From NCBI GenBank assembly GCA_009780575.1, contig WQZU01000006.1, forward strand, positions 1-56,806: a stretch of 56,806 bases of DNA. The letters are read 5' to 3'. Below, one piece after another: positions 12,816-21,299 of the stretch. The translations under genes and the position numbers were made by a program. The stretch comes from Candidatus Methanomicula labiotermitis. Lineage in GTDB: Archaea > Thermoplasmatota > Thermoplasmata > Methanomassiliicoccales > Methanomethylophilaceae. The first letter of the stretch is position 1. Each line of letters begins with the position of its first letter. The notes beneath the pieces were generated by a model. That model made no database searches. It was not told the origin of the DNA and was given only the letters and a program-made list of their open reading frames with translations.

Positions 12816-13529
12816 ATGACGGAAAAACATCTGAGACAAATGCCGATAACGGGCGAGGACGGTCAGAGGAGACTGGAAAGGTCAACGGCGGCCGTGATAG
12901 GTCTCGGCGGACTCGGATGCAATGTCATAACCCATTTGGCGTCAGCGGGCGTCGGGAATTTCATACTGGCAGACTGCCAGTCTCCTGATATAAGCAACCT
13001 GAACCGTCAGTTCGTTTATTCTGCGGACGACATCGGAAAGAGGAAGGCCGGACGCTCGACGGATTGGATAAGAAGGATCAACCCCGCATCGTCAGTAAAG
13101 GAAATAGACACGGAACTGAATGATTCAAATACGGATATGATAGGCGATTGCGACATAATCATGGATTGTCTCGATAACCGAAGATCAAGGATCGCCGTTA
13201 ACAGATACGCGCTTCGTAAGAACATCAGACTGGTGCACGGCGGAGTTGAATCGCTGTACGGACAGGTGAGCGTTATAATTCCCAATGAGACGCCGTGTCT
13301 TGAGTGCATACTTCCGGATGCGGATGCGCGTGAGGTCCCTTCACTGAGCCCGATGGTAGGGATCATAGGGTCGATACAGGCGCTGGAAGCCGTGAAGATC
13401 TTATCTGAAAAACATTCGGCGCTTTCAGGAAAACTGCTGTCGATAGACGCATCCGTGAATTCATACAGAGTATTCGAGGTAATGAAAAAGGACGGATGCG
13501 GATGCTGTTCCGCGGCCGATCTCAAATAA
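12816..13529 (+). CDS. ThiF/MoeB/HesA family adenylyltransferase (E1-like)
   Basis: Such enzymes adenylate the C-terminal glycine of ubiquitin-fold sulfur carriers (MoaD, ThiS, SAMPs). The 237-residue protein has GLGGLG (29-34), the ATP-contacting DISNLNRQF, and DNRRSR near 121. Paired cysteines C161/C164 and C228/C231 would bind the structural zinc. No rhodanese domain is attached. It is third in the nadM-pncC operon. The partner carrier protein is not in this window, so molybdopterin, thiamine or tRNA thiolation cannot be separated. Confidence 0.88.
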   Translation: MTEKHLRQMPITGEDGQRRLERSTAAVIGLGGLGCNVITHLASAGVGNFILADCQSPDISNLNRQFVYSADDIGKRKAGRSTDWIRRINPASSVKEIDTELNDSNTDMIGDCDIIMDCLDNRRSRIAVNRYALRKNIRLVHGGVESLYGQVSVIIPNETPCLECILPDADAREVPSLSPMVGIIGSIQALEAVKILSEKHSALSGKLLSIDASVNSYRVFEVMKKDGCGCCSAADLK

Positions 13530-13613
13530 TGTGCGTAACTCCGCAGCCGGCGTATGCGGTTTCATTAAAATATCTGCGAACCTCATTTATATGCATTACA
13601 AGATACGTATGGC

Positions 13614-14561
13614 ATGGCAGTAGGCGAAATGTTCGGTTATGCGAAATGGTGGTTCAAATCCGTATTGGGAAGCAAGGCGCCGTTGGTGAACACACTTATC
13701 ATACATTACGAATGCAATCTCAGATGCAGACATTGCAGCATACACAGCAACATACCTATCGCGATCGATGATGCAGGATGCACGGAAAACAGCGCAAAGA
13801 TCAAACTCACATACGATGAGATAGTCGAAGACCTCAGACATCAGTTCAAGAGAGGTGCCAGGATAGCTTATTTTGAGGGCGGCGAGACAACGATGTGGAC
13901 CGATGACGGCAAAGACCTCAACGACATCATAAAAGCGGCAAAGAACATAGGATACACCAATGTCGGATACACAACGAACGGAACAAACGGAATGTTCACC
14001 GAGTCCGACGTAATATCAGTCAGCCTGGACGGGCCGCGCGAGATACACGACCTGATAAGAGGAGAGGGCATTTTCGATAAACTCATGAAAAGCATCGATG
14101 AGACGGAATTCAGCGGTGCTATTTACGCTAACATGGTCATTCAGAAAGATAATATAGACCGCATAGAGGAAACGGCGAAGATCGTCAAAGACAACGGAAA
14201 ACTGGCAGGGATAATATTCAATTTCATAACGCCTCCTCCGTACGATCTTGCGCTGGATCCCGATGAAAAGAAAAATGCTCTGGACAGGATCAGAAAACTC
14301 AAAAAGGAAGGATATCCGATACTCAATTCGAGGAAAGGGCTTGAGCTTCTGGCAGAGGAGGACTGGAGCAAAAAGTGCCCGTATCACGTCACGGTGTTCA
14401 TAATTCCGGACGGAACGCATTTCAACGGCTGTCCGATGCAGGGCACCGGATCATGCGAACAGTGCGGATTCGCCGCAGTCCGGGAATATTATCTGATAAA
14501 GAGAGGAAGCATGTCGACCATACGGGAGATGTCGTCAGTGTTCGCTATGTCAAAGAAATGA
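13614..14561 (+). CDS. Radical SAM protein with C-terminal cysteine cluster
   Basis: A 315-residue radical SAM enzyme. The [4Fe-4S]/SAM motif is C34, C38, C41 (CNLRCRHC), with the GGE-like motif YFEGGETTMW. Four C-terminal cysteines (C255, C273, C281, C284) could hold an auxiliary cluster of SPASM/twitch type. The N-terminus has a hydrophobic/aromatic stretch (YAKWWFKSVLG) that may contact the membrane. A TTTATATG TATA element lies 26 nt before the ATG, so the mRNA looks leaderless. Its 3' end overlaps the convergent UbiA gene by 12 bases. The substrate is not recognisable; lipid- or quinone-related chemistry is only a guess from the neighbour. Confidence 0.85.
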   Translation: MAVGEMFGYAKWWFKSVLGSKAPLVNTLIIHYECNLRCRHCSIHSNIPIAIDDAGCTENSAKIKLTYDEIVEDLRHQFKRGARIAYFEGGETTMWTDDGKDLNDIIKAAKNIGYTNVGYTTNGTNGMFTESDVISVSLDGPREIHDLIRGEGIFDKLMKSIDETEFSGAIYANMVIQKDNIDRIEETAKIVKDNGKLAGIIFNFITPPPYDLALDPDEKKNALDRIRKLKKEGYPILNSRKGLELLAEEDWSKKCPYHVTVFIIPDGTHFNGCPMQGTGSCEQCGFAAVREYYLIKRGSMSTIREMSSVFAMSKK

Positions 14562-15563
14562 GACAAGCGGCTGCACATCCAATATATACACGGCCAATAC
14601 AACCGCGACAAATATGATCTCCGCCAGGAAAGCGGTTCCGAAGAAGAAAGGCGGGATCTTCATGGTCCAGTTACCGGACCTTTCGTTCATTATCTTCCAT
14701 ACTTTGAAGGTAAGCGGCAAAGTAAGGAATAACAAAGCATACAGCGGATTGAATAATATCATGACCGCGAATAGAACATAACCGAAGACGATGAACACCT
14801 TCGCGATCTTCACCGCGCCGTCAAGACCGAAGCGCACGGAGATGCTTTTTTCGCCGCGGGCTATATGGGCCTCCTGACCTGACATGGAGTCCGTCAGTCT
14901 CATAAGTCCGACGAGTGTTCCGATGATCACCGCAAAGACGAATATCTCTGTGTTGAAGACTCCGAGGCCGAACATGAATATCTCCGTACCGGACAGATCT
15001 ATCGTTGCAACGTAAAATGAACAGAACACAAGCATGAAGAATGAAACGGCAACATTGATCTCCCCCAATCCCCTTGCACCGAGGTCGAGCGGCGGAGCAG
15101 TGTAAAAGTATGACAGGAAAACGCCGATGCCGCCGAACAATGCAACCATCCATCCGCTGTGCAGGAAGATGGGTATAGCCAGTACTCCTGTCATTGCAAG
15201 AAGCAGGACCATGACGTATTTGCCCTGTTTGCCGGTTATCAGACCGTCATCGAAAGGATTGCCTTCCCAGTAGATCTTCTTCAGAAGTTCGGAATCATGA
15301 GCCTTTGCCAATTCCTCCTTGTCGCTGAACCTTATCTTGTCAACTCCTGATTTATGATCGAAATAATCGTTGGAGAAGTTGACGAACACCGCAAGCAGAA
15401 GGACCACGAGAGGCATAAGTATGACGATGTGCAGCGGCGGATCATAGAAAAGGAACGCAAACAGCGATCCGCAGACGGATGCCATGAAGAAAGGGAGAGT
15501 GTAGCTGAATCTGAATATCAGATTAACACGCCGCATGAGCGAAACATCCCTTTTGACATCCAT
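14550..15563 (-). CDS. UbiA-family prenyltransferase (MenA-like)
   Basis: Integral membrane enzyme of 337 residues with about eight to nine hydrophobic helices. The first aspartate-rich motif is NFSNDYFDHKSG (near 62-73) and the second is LTDSMSGQEAH. A hydrophilic insert (DKIRFSDKEELAKAHDSELL) follows the first motif. The family transfers an isoprenyl chain to an aromatic ring or other acceptor. The layout resembles 1,4-dihydroxy-2-naphthoate prenyltransferases more than the shorter archaeal DGGGP synthases, but the acceptor cannot be read from sequence. A TATATA element lies about 25 nt before the ATG. Confidence 0.85.
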   Translation of the reverse strand: MDVKRDVSLMRRVNLIFRFSYTLPFFMASVCGSLFAFLFYDPPLHIVILMPLVVLLLAVFVNFSNDYFDHKSGVDKIRFSDKEELAKAHDSELLKKIYWEGNPFDDGLITGKQGKYVMVLLLAMTGVLAIPIFLHSGWMVALFGGIGVFLSYFYTAPPLDLGARGLGEINVAVSFFMLVFCSFYVATIDLSGTEIFMFGLGVFNTEIFVFAVIIGTLVGLMRLTDSMSGQEAHIARGEKSISVRFGLDGAVKIAKVFIVFGYVLFAVMILFNPLYALLFLTLPLTFKVWKIMNERSGNWTMKIPPFFFGTAFLAEIIFVAVVLAVYILDVQPLVSFL

Positions 15564-15635
15564 ACGGTCATCATGGTAACTTTGTATATATCGTTTGTTC
15601 AGCCAACCTGAAACTGTTCGGATAAGTTCAATACA

Positions 15636-16598
15636 TCAGAACAGTGAAAGCTGTTTTCTGAATCCAGATATTCTTTCCGAAGGCGTCGGAGCAGATATCT
15701 CGTGCGTTATGTAACTGGGTTTCAGAAGATCGATTATCTTAACGCATGATGCGTCCGTGAACGGTCTGTGCTGATCCACCCTGCATATGTGTTCATACGC
15801 TTCCGACATCATTTCCCTGCTGTCGGCGGCTTTCAGTTCCTTCGGATCTTTGACACATTTATCTATATAATCTGCGGAGAGGCTCATATGAAGATGCACA
15901 ACCTCTATTCTTTCTATCATCTCTTTCGGATATCCTTTAACCGTTCTCAGGACATCTTCTATGCTTTCCGTCTCCTCTCTGCAGTTACCGAGGCGGTTCA
16001 TAAGATGCCCGACATCCAAACAAAGGCCCCAGTTGTCAAATTCCAATCCGGCTTCGAGCATCGTGAAGCCCGAATCATCGGTCATTGTGAGACCGGGCCA
16101 CCAAAGATTTTCCAGCATTATCTTAAACGGAGGCTCTCTTGAAGGAAACGCCGCCGATACGCTGTTCAGCATTTCTGTCAGCGCAAGTATGATGCTTGCG
16201 TCACTATCTCTGTAGCAAAAATGCATTATCTCATTCATCCTTACATTGGATGCATGAACCACGCCGTACTCAGGGAGCAGAGATGATGCGCGGCAGACCG
16301 CATCCGTCAGCGTCCCGATGATCTCTTTCTTATTCTTTCCGTATGATCTGTATCTGATGCTCTCATCATCCGTCGGAACGTATCCGCCGTCTCCTGTCCA
16401 AGCTGAATACCAATCGGTCGCATACGGAAGGTGAACTCCTTTGGCGATGTCGGAGAACATAGGGTCCGGATCGAAATATCCGGTCAGTAATTCAATACCG
16501 CCGGCGCCCGCTTCCTTTATCTTTTCTATTGCAGATGATACGCCGCCGTACTCATCGGTATCGAATTTATAGGCAGACATGCTGAAAAGATGTTCCAT
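15636..16598 (-). CDS. Sugar-phosphate isomerase/epimerase-like TIM-barrel protein
   Basis: A 320-residue protein of the xylose-isomerase-like/AP-endonuclease 2 TIM-barrel group. Barrel-strand motifs that normally carry metal ligands are visible: GVHLPYATDWY, VVHASNVRMNE, IMLENLWWPG, CLDVGHLMN and EVVHLHMS. The family includes endonuclease IV, hexulose-phosphate isomerases and inosose dehydratases; I cannot tell which activity applies. Start: the frame opens 24 codons earlier, inside the intergenic region, but a CTATTAAC TATA element about 28 nt before this ATG supports it; the ATG 18 bases further in is the alternative. It follows the DUF4443 gene on the same strand. Confidence 0.75.
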   Translation of the reverse strand: MEHLFSMSAYKFDTDEYGGVSSAIEKIKEAGAGGIELLTGYFDPDPMFSDIAKGVHLPYATDWYSAWTGDGGYVPTDDESIRYRSYGKNKKEIIGTLTDAVCRASSLLPEYGVVHASNVRMNEIMHFCYRDSDASIILALTEMLNSVSAAFPSREPPFKIMLENLWWPGLTMTDDSGFTMLEAGLEFDNWGLCLDVGHLMNRLGNCREETESIEDVLRTVKGYPKEMIERIEVVHLHMSLSADYIDKCVKDPKELKAADSREMMSEAYEHICRVDQHRPFTDASCVKIIDLLKPSYITHEISAPTPSERISGFRKQLSLF

Positions 16599-16635
16599 TG
16601 CTCCAATAAGGTAAGAAAGAGTTAATAGGTTTGTG

Positions 16636-17220
16636 TCAGAACAGTTCAAATGCGGCTGCGAGGGCCGCATTTACGGATGAGTGAACATCATCCGCACCGC
16701 CGACGATTATTATATCGTCAGCGCCGAGACCAACGTCCTTCCTGATCTTTGCCGCTATTTCAGGCCTTTCCTTGTCGAGATCCCAATCGGGCGGCATCAT
16801 GAGTTTTCCGTCCCGCAGTATGATGGTTGTACATCCAGATGCGCCCACCCTTATCCCTGCGTCCCGCTGCTGCATTCCGTTCTCTATTTTCGACGACACG
16901 CCGCAGACCTTCACGGCCTGTTGATACTTTCCGATGACCACGTCTCCCAGGTCCATGTCCAAGATCTTCACCGGGATCTCATTCAAAAAACCGGAACCGG
17001 TTTTCGTTATTGTGATGCCGGTCTGTTTTATGGACACCATTTCCCAGTCCTTCAGAGTGTCCAGTATCCTGCGCATACTGCCCTCTCCTATGCCCACGCG
17101 GTCTGCCAGTGCTTTCCTGCCCATACGCTTTCCGTCGGAAAGGAGATGGAGCGCCCAGTAAACGTTGGCATCTCCGAACCTAAACCTCGGGCCGTATTGC
17201 GGCACGTCTATTATCTTCAC
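16636..17220 (-). CDS. DUF4443 family winged-helix protein
   Basis: A 194-residue protein. The N-terminal winged helix (about 18-75) has RKALADRVGIGEGSMRRIL as its recognition region. It is followed by a DUF4443-type ligand-like domain with DMDLGDVVIGKYQQAV, GIRVGASGCTTIILRDG and a C-terminal DDIIIVGGADD. It starts with GTG one base after the methionine adenosyltransferase stop, so the two are co-translated. This suggests a role linked to SAM, possibly as regulator, but no function is established. Confidence 0.8.
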   Translation of the reverse strand: MKIIDVPQYGPRFRFGDANVYWALHLLSDGKRMGRKALADRVGIGEGSMRRILDTLKDWEMVSIKQTGITITKTGSGFLNEIPVKILDMDLGDVVIGKYQQAVKVCGVSSKIENGMQQRDAGIRVGASGCTTIILRDGKLMMPPDWDLDKERPEIAAKIRKDVGLGADDIIIVGGADDVHSSVNAALAAAFELF

Positions 17221-17221
17221 G

Positions 17222-18421
17222 TCAGAACGTCCTGACCTTTCCGTCGATTATCATCTCCGATACTTTATCGACGTTATTCAGCCAATCGTTTGCGATCACT
17301 TCCGCCTCTTTCTTCCATTTGGAGAGAAGGGTCTGATCCTTGGATACAAGCTGCACATTCGCATTCAGAGGATGTGACACAGGTTTACCTATCTGTGAGA
17401 GCAGCCTTACGCGCACTTCCACATCCTGTGAGACATTGCGCGCAATGTCTTCCGCTATCAGTCTTGACATTATGTTGTATATCTTTCCGATGTGCGTGAT
17501 CGGATTCTTTCCGGAAGTTGCTTCCATGCTCATCGGCCTGTACGGAGTTATGAGTCCGTTGGCCCTGTTTCCGCGGCCGACGGAACCGTCATCGCCCATC
17601 TCTTGGGAAAGACCTGTGCATGTCATGTAGATAACCTTTTTCTTTATGTTGTCGCCGGTGTTCACTTCCAGGTTCACAACAAGATCGTCATTAACGATCT
17701 TCATTGCGTTATCATATACTTTGTCCTTAAGTTCCTGAACGGCCGATACATAATGGTCAATGTCATCGATGTATTTGTCCACCATCGCGCAGGCGACCGT
17801 CAGCGTAAGTTTCTTTCCGATCCTGGATGCCATGACCTTTACGTCCTGGCCCGTTTCCTTGAGCGATTTCTTCAATTCTCCGTTTATGTATTCTTCCGTT
17901 CCGAGGACAAGTCTGTCCGTAAGGCTGTAAGGTGCATATCCGACACCGAACGAGGTGTCGTTCGCAAGGAACTTCGATGTTTGGTAAACGCCTCTCAGAT
18001 CATCGGAACCGTGGCCGAGTTTTATATCAAGGATCGTTTCCGAGTCAACGTCAAGGTTCGGGAACGTTCTCTTCATGTAGTCGCGCGCAGCTCTCAAAGC
18101 TGTGGGTTTGCAGGGCAGGTCCATTCCTTTGACGTGCGTGGTCGCACGCCCGACGAGAAGGATGTATGCGGGATCAACAATATGTCCGCCTTTGAACCTC
18201 GGACTCGATTGTCCGGCAACGATCTGCGTCTCGTCGGTGTTGTGGTGCAACACTGTCCCAATTTCCTTTCTGTACATTCTGCAGAGCGCTTTGCTGACCT
18301 CTTCTGCCAGAGCGTCCGCCACGCTGTCAGGGTGTCCGATGCCTTTCCTTTCAACGAGTTCCACTTTTCTCTGCGGAACAGGCATTTCATCAATACCTTC
18401 TACATAGATGTTTTTTGCCAT
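17222..18421 (-). CDS. mat: Archaeal-type S-adenosylmethionine synthetase
   Basis: Makes SAM from methionine and ATP. It is the archaeal isozyme, with low similarity to bacterial MetK: ERKGIGHPDSVADALAEEVS, HHNTDETQIVAG, GRATTHVKG, GHGSDDLRG, FGVGYAPYS, TGDN and DDGSVGRGNRANGLITP motifs, and about 400 residues. Start: two in-frame ATGs lie nine bases apart; the second (MAKNIYVEGID) matches the family N-terminus and has GGAG about ten bases upstream. A CATATAAGC TATA element lies near 18460. It heads a two-gene operon with the DUF4443 protein and is divergent from an XRE-CBS regulator. Confidence 0.94.
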   Translation of the reverse strand: MAKNIYVEGIDEMPVPQRKVELVERKGIGHPDSVADALAEEVSKALCRMYRKEIGTVLHHNTDETQIVAGQSSPRFKGGHIVDPAYILLVGRATTHVKGMDLPCKPTALRAARDYMKRTFPNLDVDSETILDIKLGHGSDDLRGVYQTSKFLANDTSFGVGYAPYSLTDRLVLGTEEYINGELKKSLKETGQDVKVMASRIGKKLTLTVACAMVDKYIDDIDHYVSAVQELKDKVYDNAMKIVNDDLVVNLEVNTGDNIKKKVIYMTCTGLSQEMGDDGSVGRGNRANGLITPYRPMSMEATSGKNPITHIGKIYNIMSRLIAEDIARNVSQDVEVRVRLLSQIGKPVSHPLNANVQLVSKDQTLLSKWKKEAEVIANDWLNNVDKVSEMIIDGKVRTF

Positions 18422-18530
18422 TATTTTCATTCTCCGATATGTTACTGCACGGGTTATTGCTTATATGATTTAAAAAGAGTTAGATTGAACATGTCATTGT
18501 GAATATATATGCAATACGATTATACGGCTG

Positions 18531-18577
18531 CGAATATCGTAAATATATTCATATACGAATATCTTTTACACGATATT
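18531..18577 (+). promoter_or_regulatory. Repeated CGAATATC motifs in the mat/XRE-CBS intergenic region
   Basis: CGAATATC occurs at 18531-18538 and 18556-18563. An inverted CGATATT at 18571-18577 ends at the base before the XRE-CBS start codon. The repeats flank and overlap AAATATATTC, the likely TATA element. The layout suits an operator for autoregulation by the adjacent helix-turn-helix protein. AT-rich promoters give chance repeats, so this is tentative. Confidence 0.4.
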
Positions 18578-19141
18578 ATGAAATTTCCTCCTGCATCGGA
18601 TGTCAGGAAAGTGAGAAAGGGATTGGATATAACTCAGGCGCAGTTGGCTGCAGCGTCCGGTATAAGTCAGAGTACGATAGCAAAGATAGAACGAAACAAC
18701 ATATCCGCGAGCTATGCGACGATAGTGAAACTCTTCGAAACAATGGAGGAGATACGAATATCCGGCGGAAAGGACATGGTGGCGTCGGATGTTGCTTCGA
18801 AAGGGGTCGTGACAATACAATGCACGGAAAAGGTAAGGACGGTCTCCGACCTTATGAGAACGACCGGTTATTCTCAAATACCTGTGCTTAGAGGAGATGT
18901 CCCCGTCGGCAGTATATCGGAACGGAACATATTCGAACTGGTGCGTCGGGGAAGGACCATGGAAGAGCTGGCGGATTCCAGCATAGATAAAGTAATGGAA
19001 GAATCGTTTCCCGTGGTCACCGAGAGCACACCGATGACAACGGTCACGTCAATGATGAGTAACTGCAACGCCGTTCTCGTGGCAAAAAAAGGGAAGATAG
19101 TCGGGATCATAACGAATGCGGACATTCTGAAGATGATATGA
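18578..19141 (+). CDS. XRE helix-turn-helix regulator with paired CBS domains
   Basis: A 187-residue predicted transcription regulator. Residues 5-60 form an XRE helix-turn-helix (VRKGLDITQAQLAAASGIS, TIAKIER). Two CBS domains follow (about 70-125 and 132-187; note MRTTGYSQIPVLRGDVPVG and GKIVGIITNADILKMI). CBS pairs bind adenosyl ligands such as AMP, ATP or SAM. It is divergent from the SAM synthetase operon, which makes SAM-related sensing attractive. Start: the frame opens 23 codons upstream within AT-rich promoter sequence; the ATG of MKFPPASDVRK gives the usual N-terminus of this archaeal family. Confidence 0.88.
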   Translation: MKFPPASDVRKVRKGLDITQAQLAAASGISQSTIAKIERNNISASYATIVKLFETMEEIRISGGKDMVASDVASKGVVTIQCTEKVRTVSDLMRTTGYSQIPVLRGDVPVGSISERNIFELVRRGRTMEELADSSIDKVMEESFPVVTESTPMTTVTSMMSNCNAVLVAKKGKIVGIITNADILKMI

Positions 19142-19177
19142 TCCGGCTAAAATTATAAGGCCGCCATTACAGAAGCG

Positions 19178-20065
19178 TCATTTCACGGTGAAGAGCATGA
19201 GGTCCTTCGCCAGCAGTGTGTTCGGAAACACCTTTCTGCATTCTTCCTCTATTTCGGACATGTCTTCGTATCTGTTGCTCATGTGCGTCACCAGAAGCAC
19301 GGAGACGTTCGCATCCTTTGCGGTCGATGCGGCGTCATGGGCGGTGGAATGCATATGCTCTCCGGCAAGCGCCGAATCTTTGGACATATATGTGGCCTCA
19401 TGTATCAGAACGTCCGCGTTCTCGGCCATTTCTTTGACACGGATGCATTTCACGGTGTCCCCGGAATAGACTATCCTGCGCCCTTTCCTCGCAGGTCCGA
19501 TGATATCGCATGATCTCACGCCGTTCACTTCCTCTCCATTCTGAAGCCTTGTGAAATCCGGACCCGGCTTTATACCAAACGACACGGCCTTGGAACGATC
19601 GAACTTACCGGGACGTTCGTTCTCCTCGAACAGGAAACCGAGCGCGGTGACGCTGTGTTTCACTTCGAACACCTTCACAGCAAACTCTTTGAATTCAAAT
19701 TCATCGCCGTCCGATGCTTCCGTTATATTCACGTTATATGTGACGCTGCCGCATGTTTCCGTTAAACGTTTGATAACATCCCCGAATCCTTTCGGACCGA
19801 CCAAGAGTATCCCGTCCTTGCGGCCGGACATGTCCATCGTCTGCAGTAACCCCGGAATCCCAAGAAAATGATCTCCGTGCAGGTGCGACACGAATATCGC
19901 TTTTATTTTCATGAACGAGAAAGGAGATATCATCAATTGGCGCTGGGAACCCTCTCCGCAATCGAAAAGAACGATCTCCTTTCCGATCCTGACGGCAACA
20001 CAGGGCAGGGAACGTTCTCTGGAAGGAACACTCGCACCCGTTCCCGCAAAAAGAATATCAACCAT
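19178..20065 (-). CDS. rnz: Ribonuclease Z
   Basis: Metal-dependent endonuclease that trims tRNA 3' ends. The 295-residue protein has FAGTGASVPSRERSLPC at the N-terminus, the zinc motif HLHGDH, VYSGDT, the EATYMSKD segment and THMSNRY near the C-terminus, all typical of short-form RNase Z. Start: the ATG of MVDILFAGTG lies one base after the stop of the preceding small zinc-protein gene; seven upstream codons in frame are rejected because they would run into that gene. tRNA-Pro in the window lacks encoded CCA, the usual RNase Z substrate type. Confidence 0.94.
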   Translation of the reverse strand: MVDILFAGTGASVPSRERSLPCVAVRIGKEIVLFDCGEGSQRQLMISPFSFMKIKAIFVSHLHGDHFLGIPGLLQTMDMSGRKDGILLVGPKGFGDVIKRLTETCGSVTYNVNITEASDGDEFEFKEFAVKVFEVKHSVTALGFLFEENERPGKFDRSKAVSFGIKPGPDFTRLQNGEEVNGVRSCDIIGPARKGRRIVYSGDTVKCIRVKEMAENADVLIHEATYMSKDSALAGEHMHSTAHDAASTAKDANVSVLLVTHMSNRYEDMSEIEEECRKVFPNTLLAKDLMLFTVK

Positions 20066-20066
20066 C

Positions 20067-20273
20067 TCAGTACCCGAGTTTTTCAAACTTTCTGTCCTTC
20101 TTCGTTTCCTTTTTGAACTCGCGGTAATGTTCCTTGCAAAGATTGGCCGATCTTGTGCATTCGGGTTTGACAGAAAGTTTTGTTTCTTTCACCTTTTTCA
20201 GACTGATGGACCTTTCCGCTTCTTTGGAACATCCCGATATGTCGCATATCTTCGTTCCGCTGCCTGATGTCAT
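20067..20273 (-). CDS. Small zinc-finger-like protein
   Basis: A 68-residue basic protein with C10, C15, C39, C46 and H49 and a strongly charged C-terminus (REFKKETKKDRKFEKLGY). The ILCxxH-type arrangement around residues 45-50 resembles the N-terminal zinc ribbon of TtuA in this same window (LCSEHF). Start: a TAATAATATT TATA element is centred 26 nt before this ATG, so it is preferred over an ATG 12 bases upstream. It is co-transcribed with RNase Z with a one-base gap, which hints at an RNA-related role. No family function is known to me. Confidence 0.75.
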   Translation of the reverse strand: MTSGSGTKICDISGCSKEAERSISLKKVKETKLSVKPECTRSANLCKEHYREFKKETKKDRKFEKLGY

Positions 20274-20359
20274 GATCACAACCATGGCGTGACAATATTA
20301 TTACTTTACCGTTTGGTCACCGGGCATGTTTAAAGATTAAATTCAAAGAGTTTATACAC

Positions 20360-21028
20360 ATGGTCATGATAAAAGTGTCCCCGTCGATGCTGTCCGCAGA
20401 TTTTTCACGTCTCGGAGAGGAATTGAAACGGGCGGAGAACGCCGGTGCGGATTGGATACACATAGACGTAATGGACGGTATGTTCGTTCCGAACATCACG
20501 ATCGGACCGTCGGTGATAAAAGCGCTGAGGCCGTTATCGAAGATACCGTTCGACGTGCATCTGATGATCGAAGATCCCGTAAGATACGTGAAGGATTTCT
20601 CCGACGCCGGTGCGGACATGATAACGGTGCATGCGGAATCGGAAGGAAATTTAAACGATGCGATCAAAAAGATCCGCGAACTGGGTAGGTCGCCGGGCAT
20701 ATCGATCAATCCGGGAACTCCGTTCCGCACGATCGAGGAATACATGGACAAAGTTGACTTGCTCCTGATAATGACCGTACAGCCGGGGTTCGGCGGGCAG
20801 GCGTTCAGAGAGGAATGCGTCCAAAAGATAACGCAGGCGAGGAAATTCATTGACGATAACCGTTTGAACATCGAGATCGCGGTGGACGGCGGCATAAACC
20901 GCGGCACCGGTGAAATATGCGTCAAAGCGGGCGCAACCGTATTGGCGGCAGGCAGCGCCCTGTTCTCACTTGCGGACATGGCCGCCGAGATCAAAATTTG
21001 GAAGTCATTTGAAACATATCGGCCCTGA
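20360..21028 (+). CDS. rpe: Ribulose-phosphate 3-epimerase
   Basis: Interconverts ribulose 5-phosphate and xylulose 5-phosphate. The 222-residue TIM barrel has KVSPSMLSADFSRLGEEL, the metal-ligand HIDVMDGMFVPN, FDVHLMIEDP, MTVQPGFGGQAF and VDGGIN. All family hallmarks are intact. ATG at 20360 is used; a second ATG two codons later would also fit. A TTTAAAG TATA element lies about 26 nt upstream. It is followed by a small membrane protein with its own promoter. Confidence 0.94.
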   Translation: MVMIKVSPSMLSADFSRLGEELKRAENAGADWIHIDVMDGMFVPNITIGPSVIKALRPLSKIPFDVHLMIEDPVRYVKDFSDAGADMITVHAESEGNLNDAIKKIRELGRSPGISINPGTPFRTIEEYMDKVDLLLIMTVQPGFGGQAFREECVQKITQARKFIDDNRLNIEIAVDGGINRGTGEICVKAGATVLAAGSALFSLADMAAEIKIWKSFETYRP

Positions 21029-21113
21029 ACGCCGATCAATGTTAACACATACCTTGCGAAGGTATCGTCTTTATTCAAGAAAGTTTAATTACTCCGTGCG
21101 GATTGGGAGATGC

Positions 21114-21287
21114 ATGCTATTCGGCGGTGACAAGATCAAACTTCTGGTATTCATACTGCTGATCTCGGTTTTTGCGTTCGCGGTCAGCATATTGGCGAAC
21201 GTCAACCTTGTGGTGACGATCGCCATCGGCGTTTGGATGTTCATTCTGATAATACTGATCACGACCTACGGTTACGATAACGAATGA
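21114..21287 (+). CDS. Small two-helix membrane protein
   Basis: A 57-residue protein. After a short polar start (MLFGGDKIK) come two hydrophobic segments (about 10-28 and 31-50) separated by AN, and a polar tail TYGYDNE. A GTTTAATT TATA element is centred about 26 nt before this ATG, which supports it as a leaderless start; the longer in-frame opening runs back into rpe and is rejected. FEN-1 starts 12 bases after its stop, so the two are probably co-transcribed. Function unknown. Confidence 0.7.
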   Translation: MLFGGDKIKLLVFILLISVFAFAVSILANVNLVVTIAIGVWMFILIILITTYGYDNE

Positions 21288-21299
21288 TGCGGTGATAAC

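Noticed and set aside
17492-18502. 336-codon plus-strand ORF opposite the SAM synthetase gene
   Set aside because: It is antisense to a gene with complete family motifs, and its translation has no recognisable domain.
20910-21113. N-terminal extension of the small membrane protein
   Set aside because: It runs back into rpe in another frame; the TATA spacing and hydrophobic core support the start at 21114.
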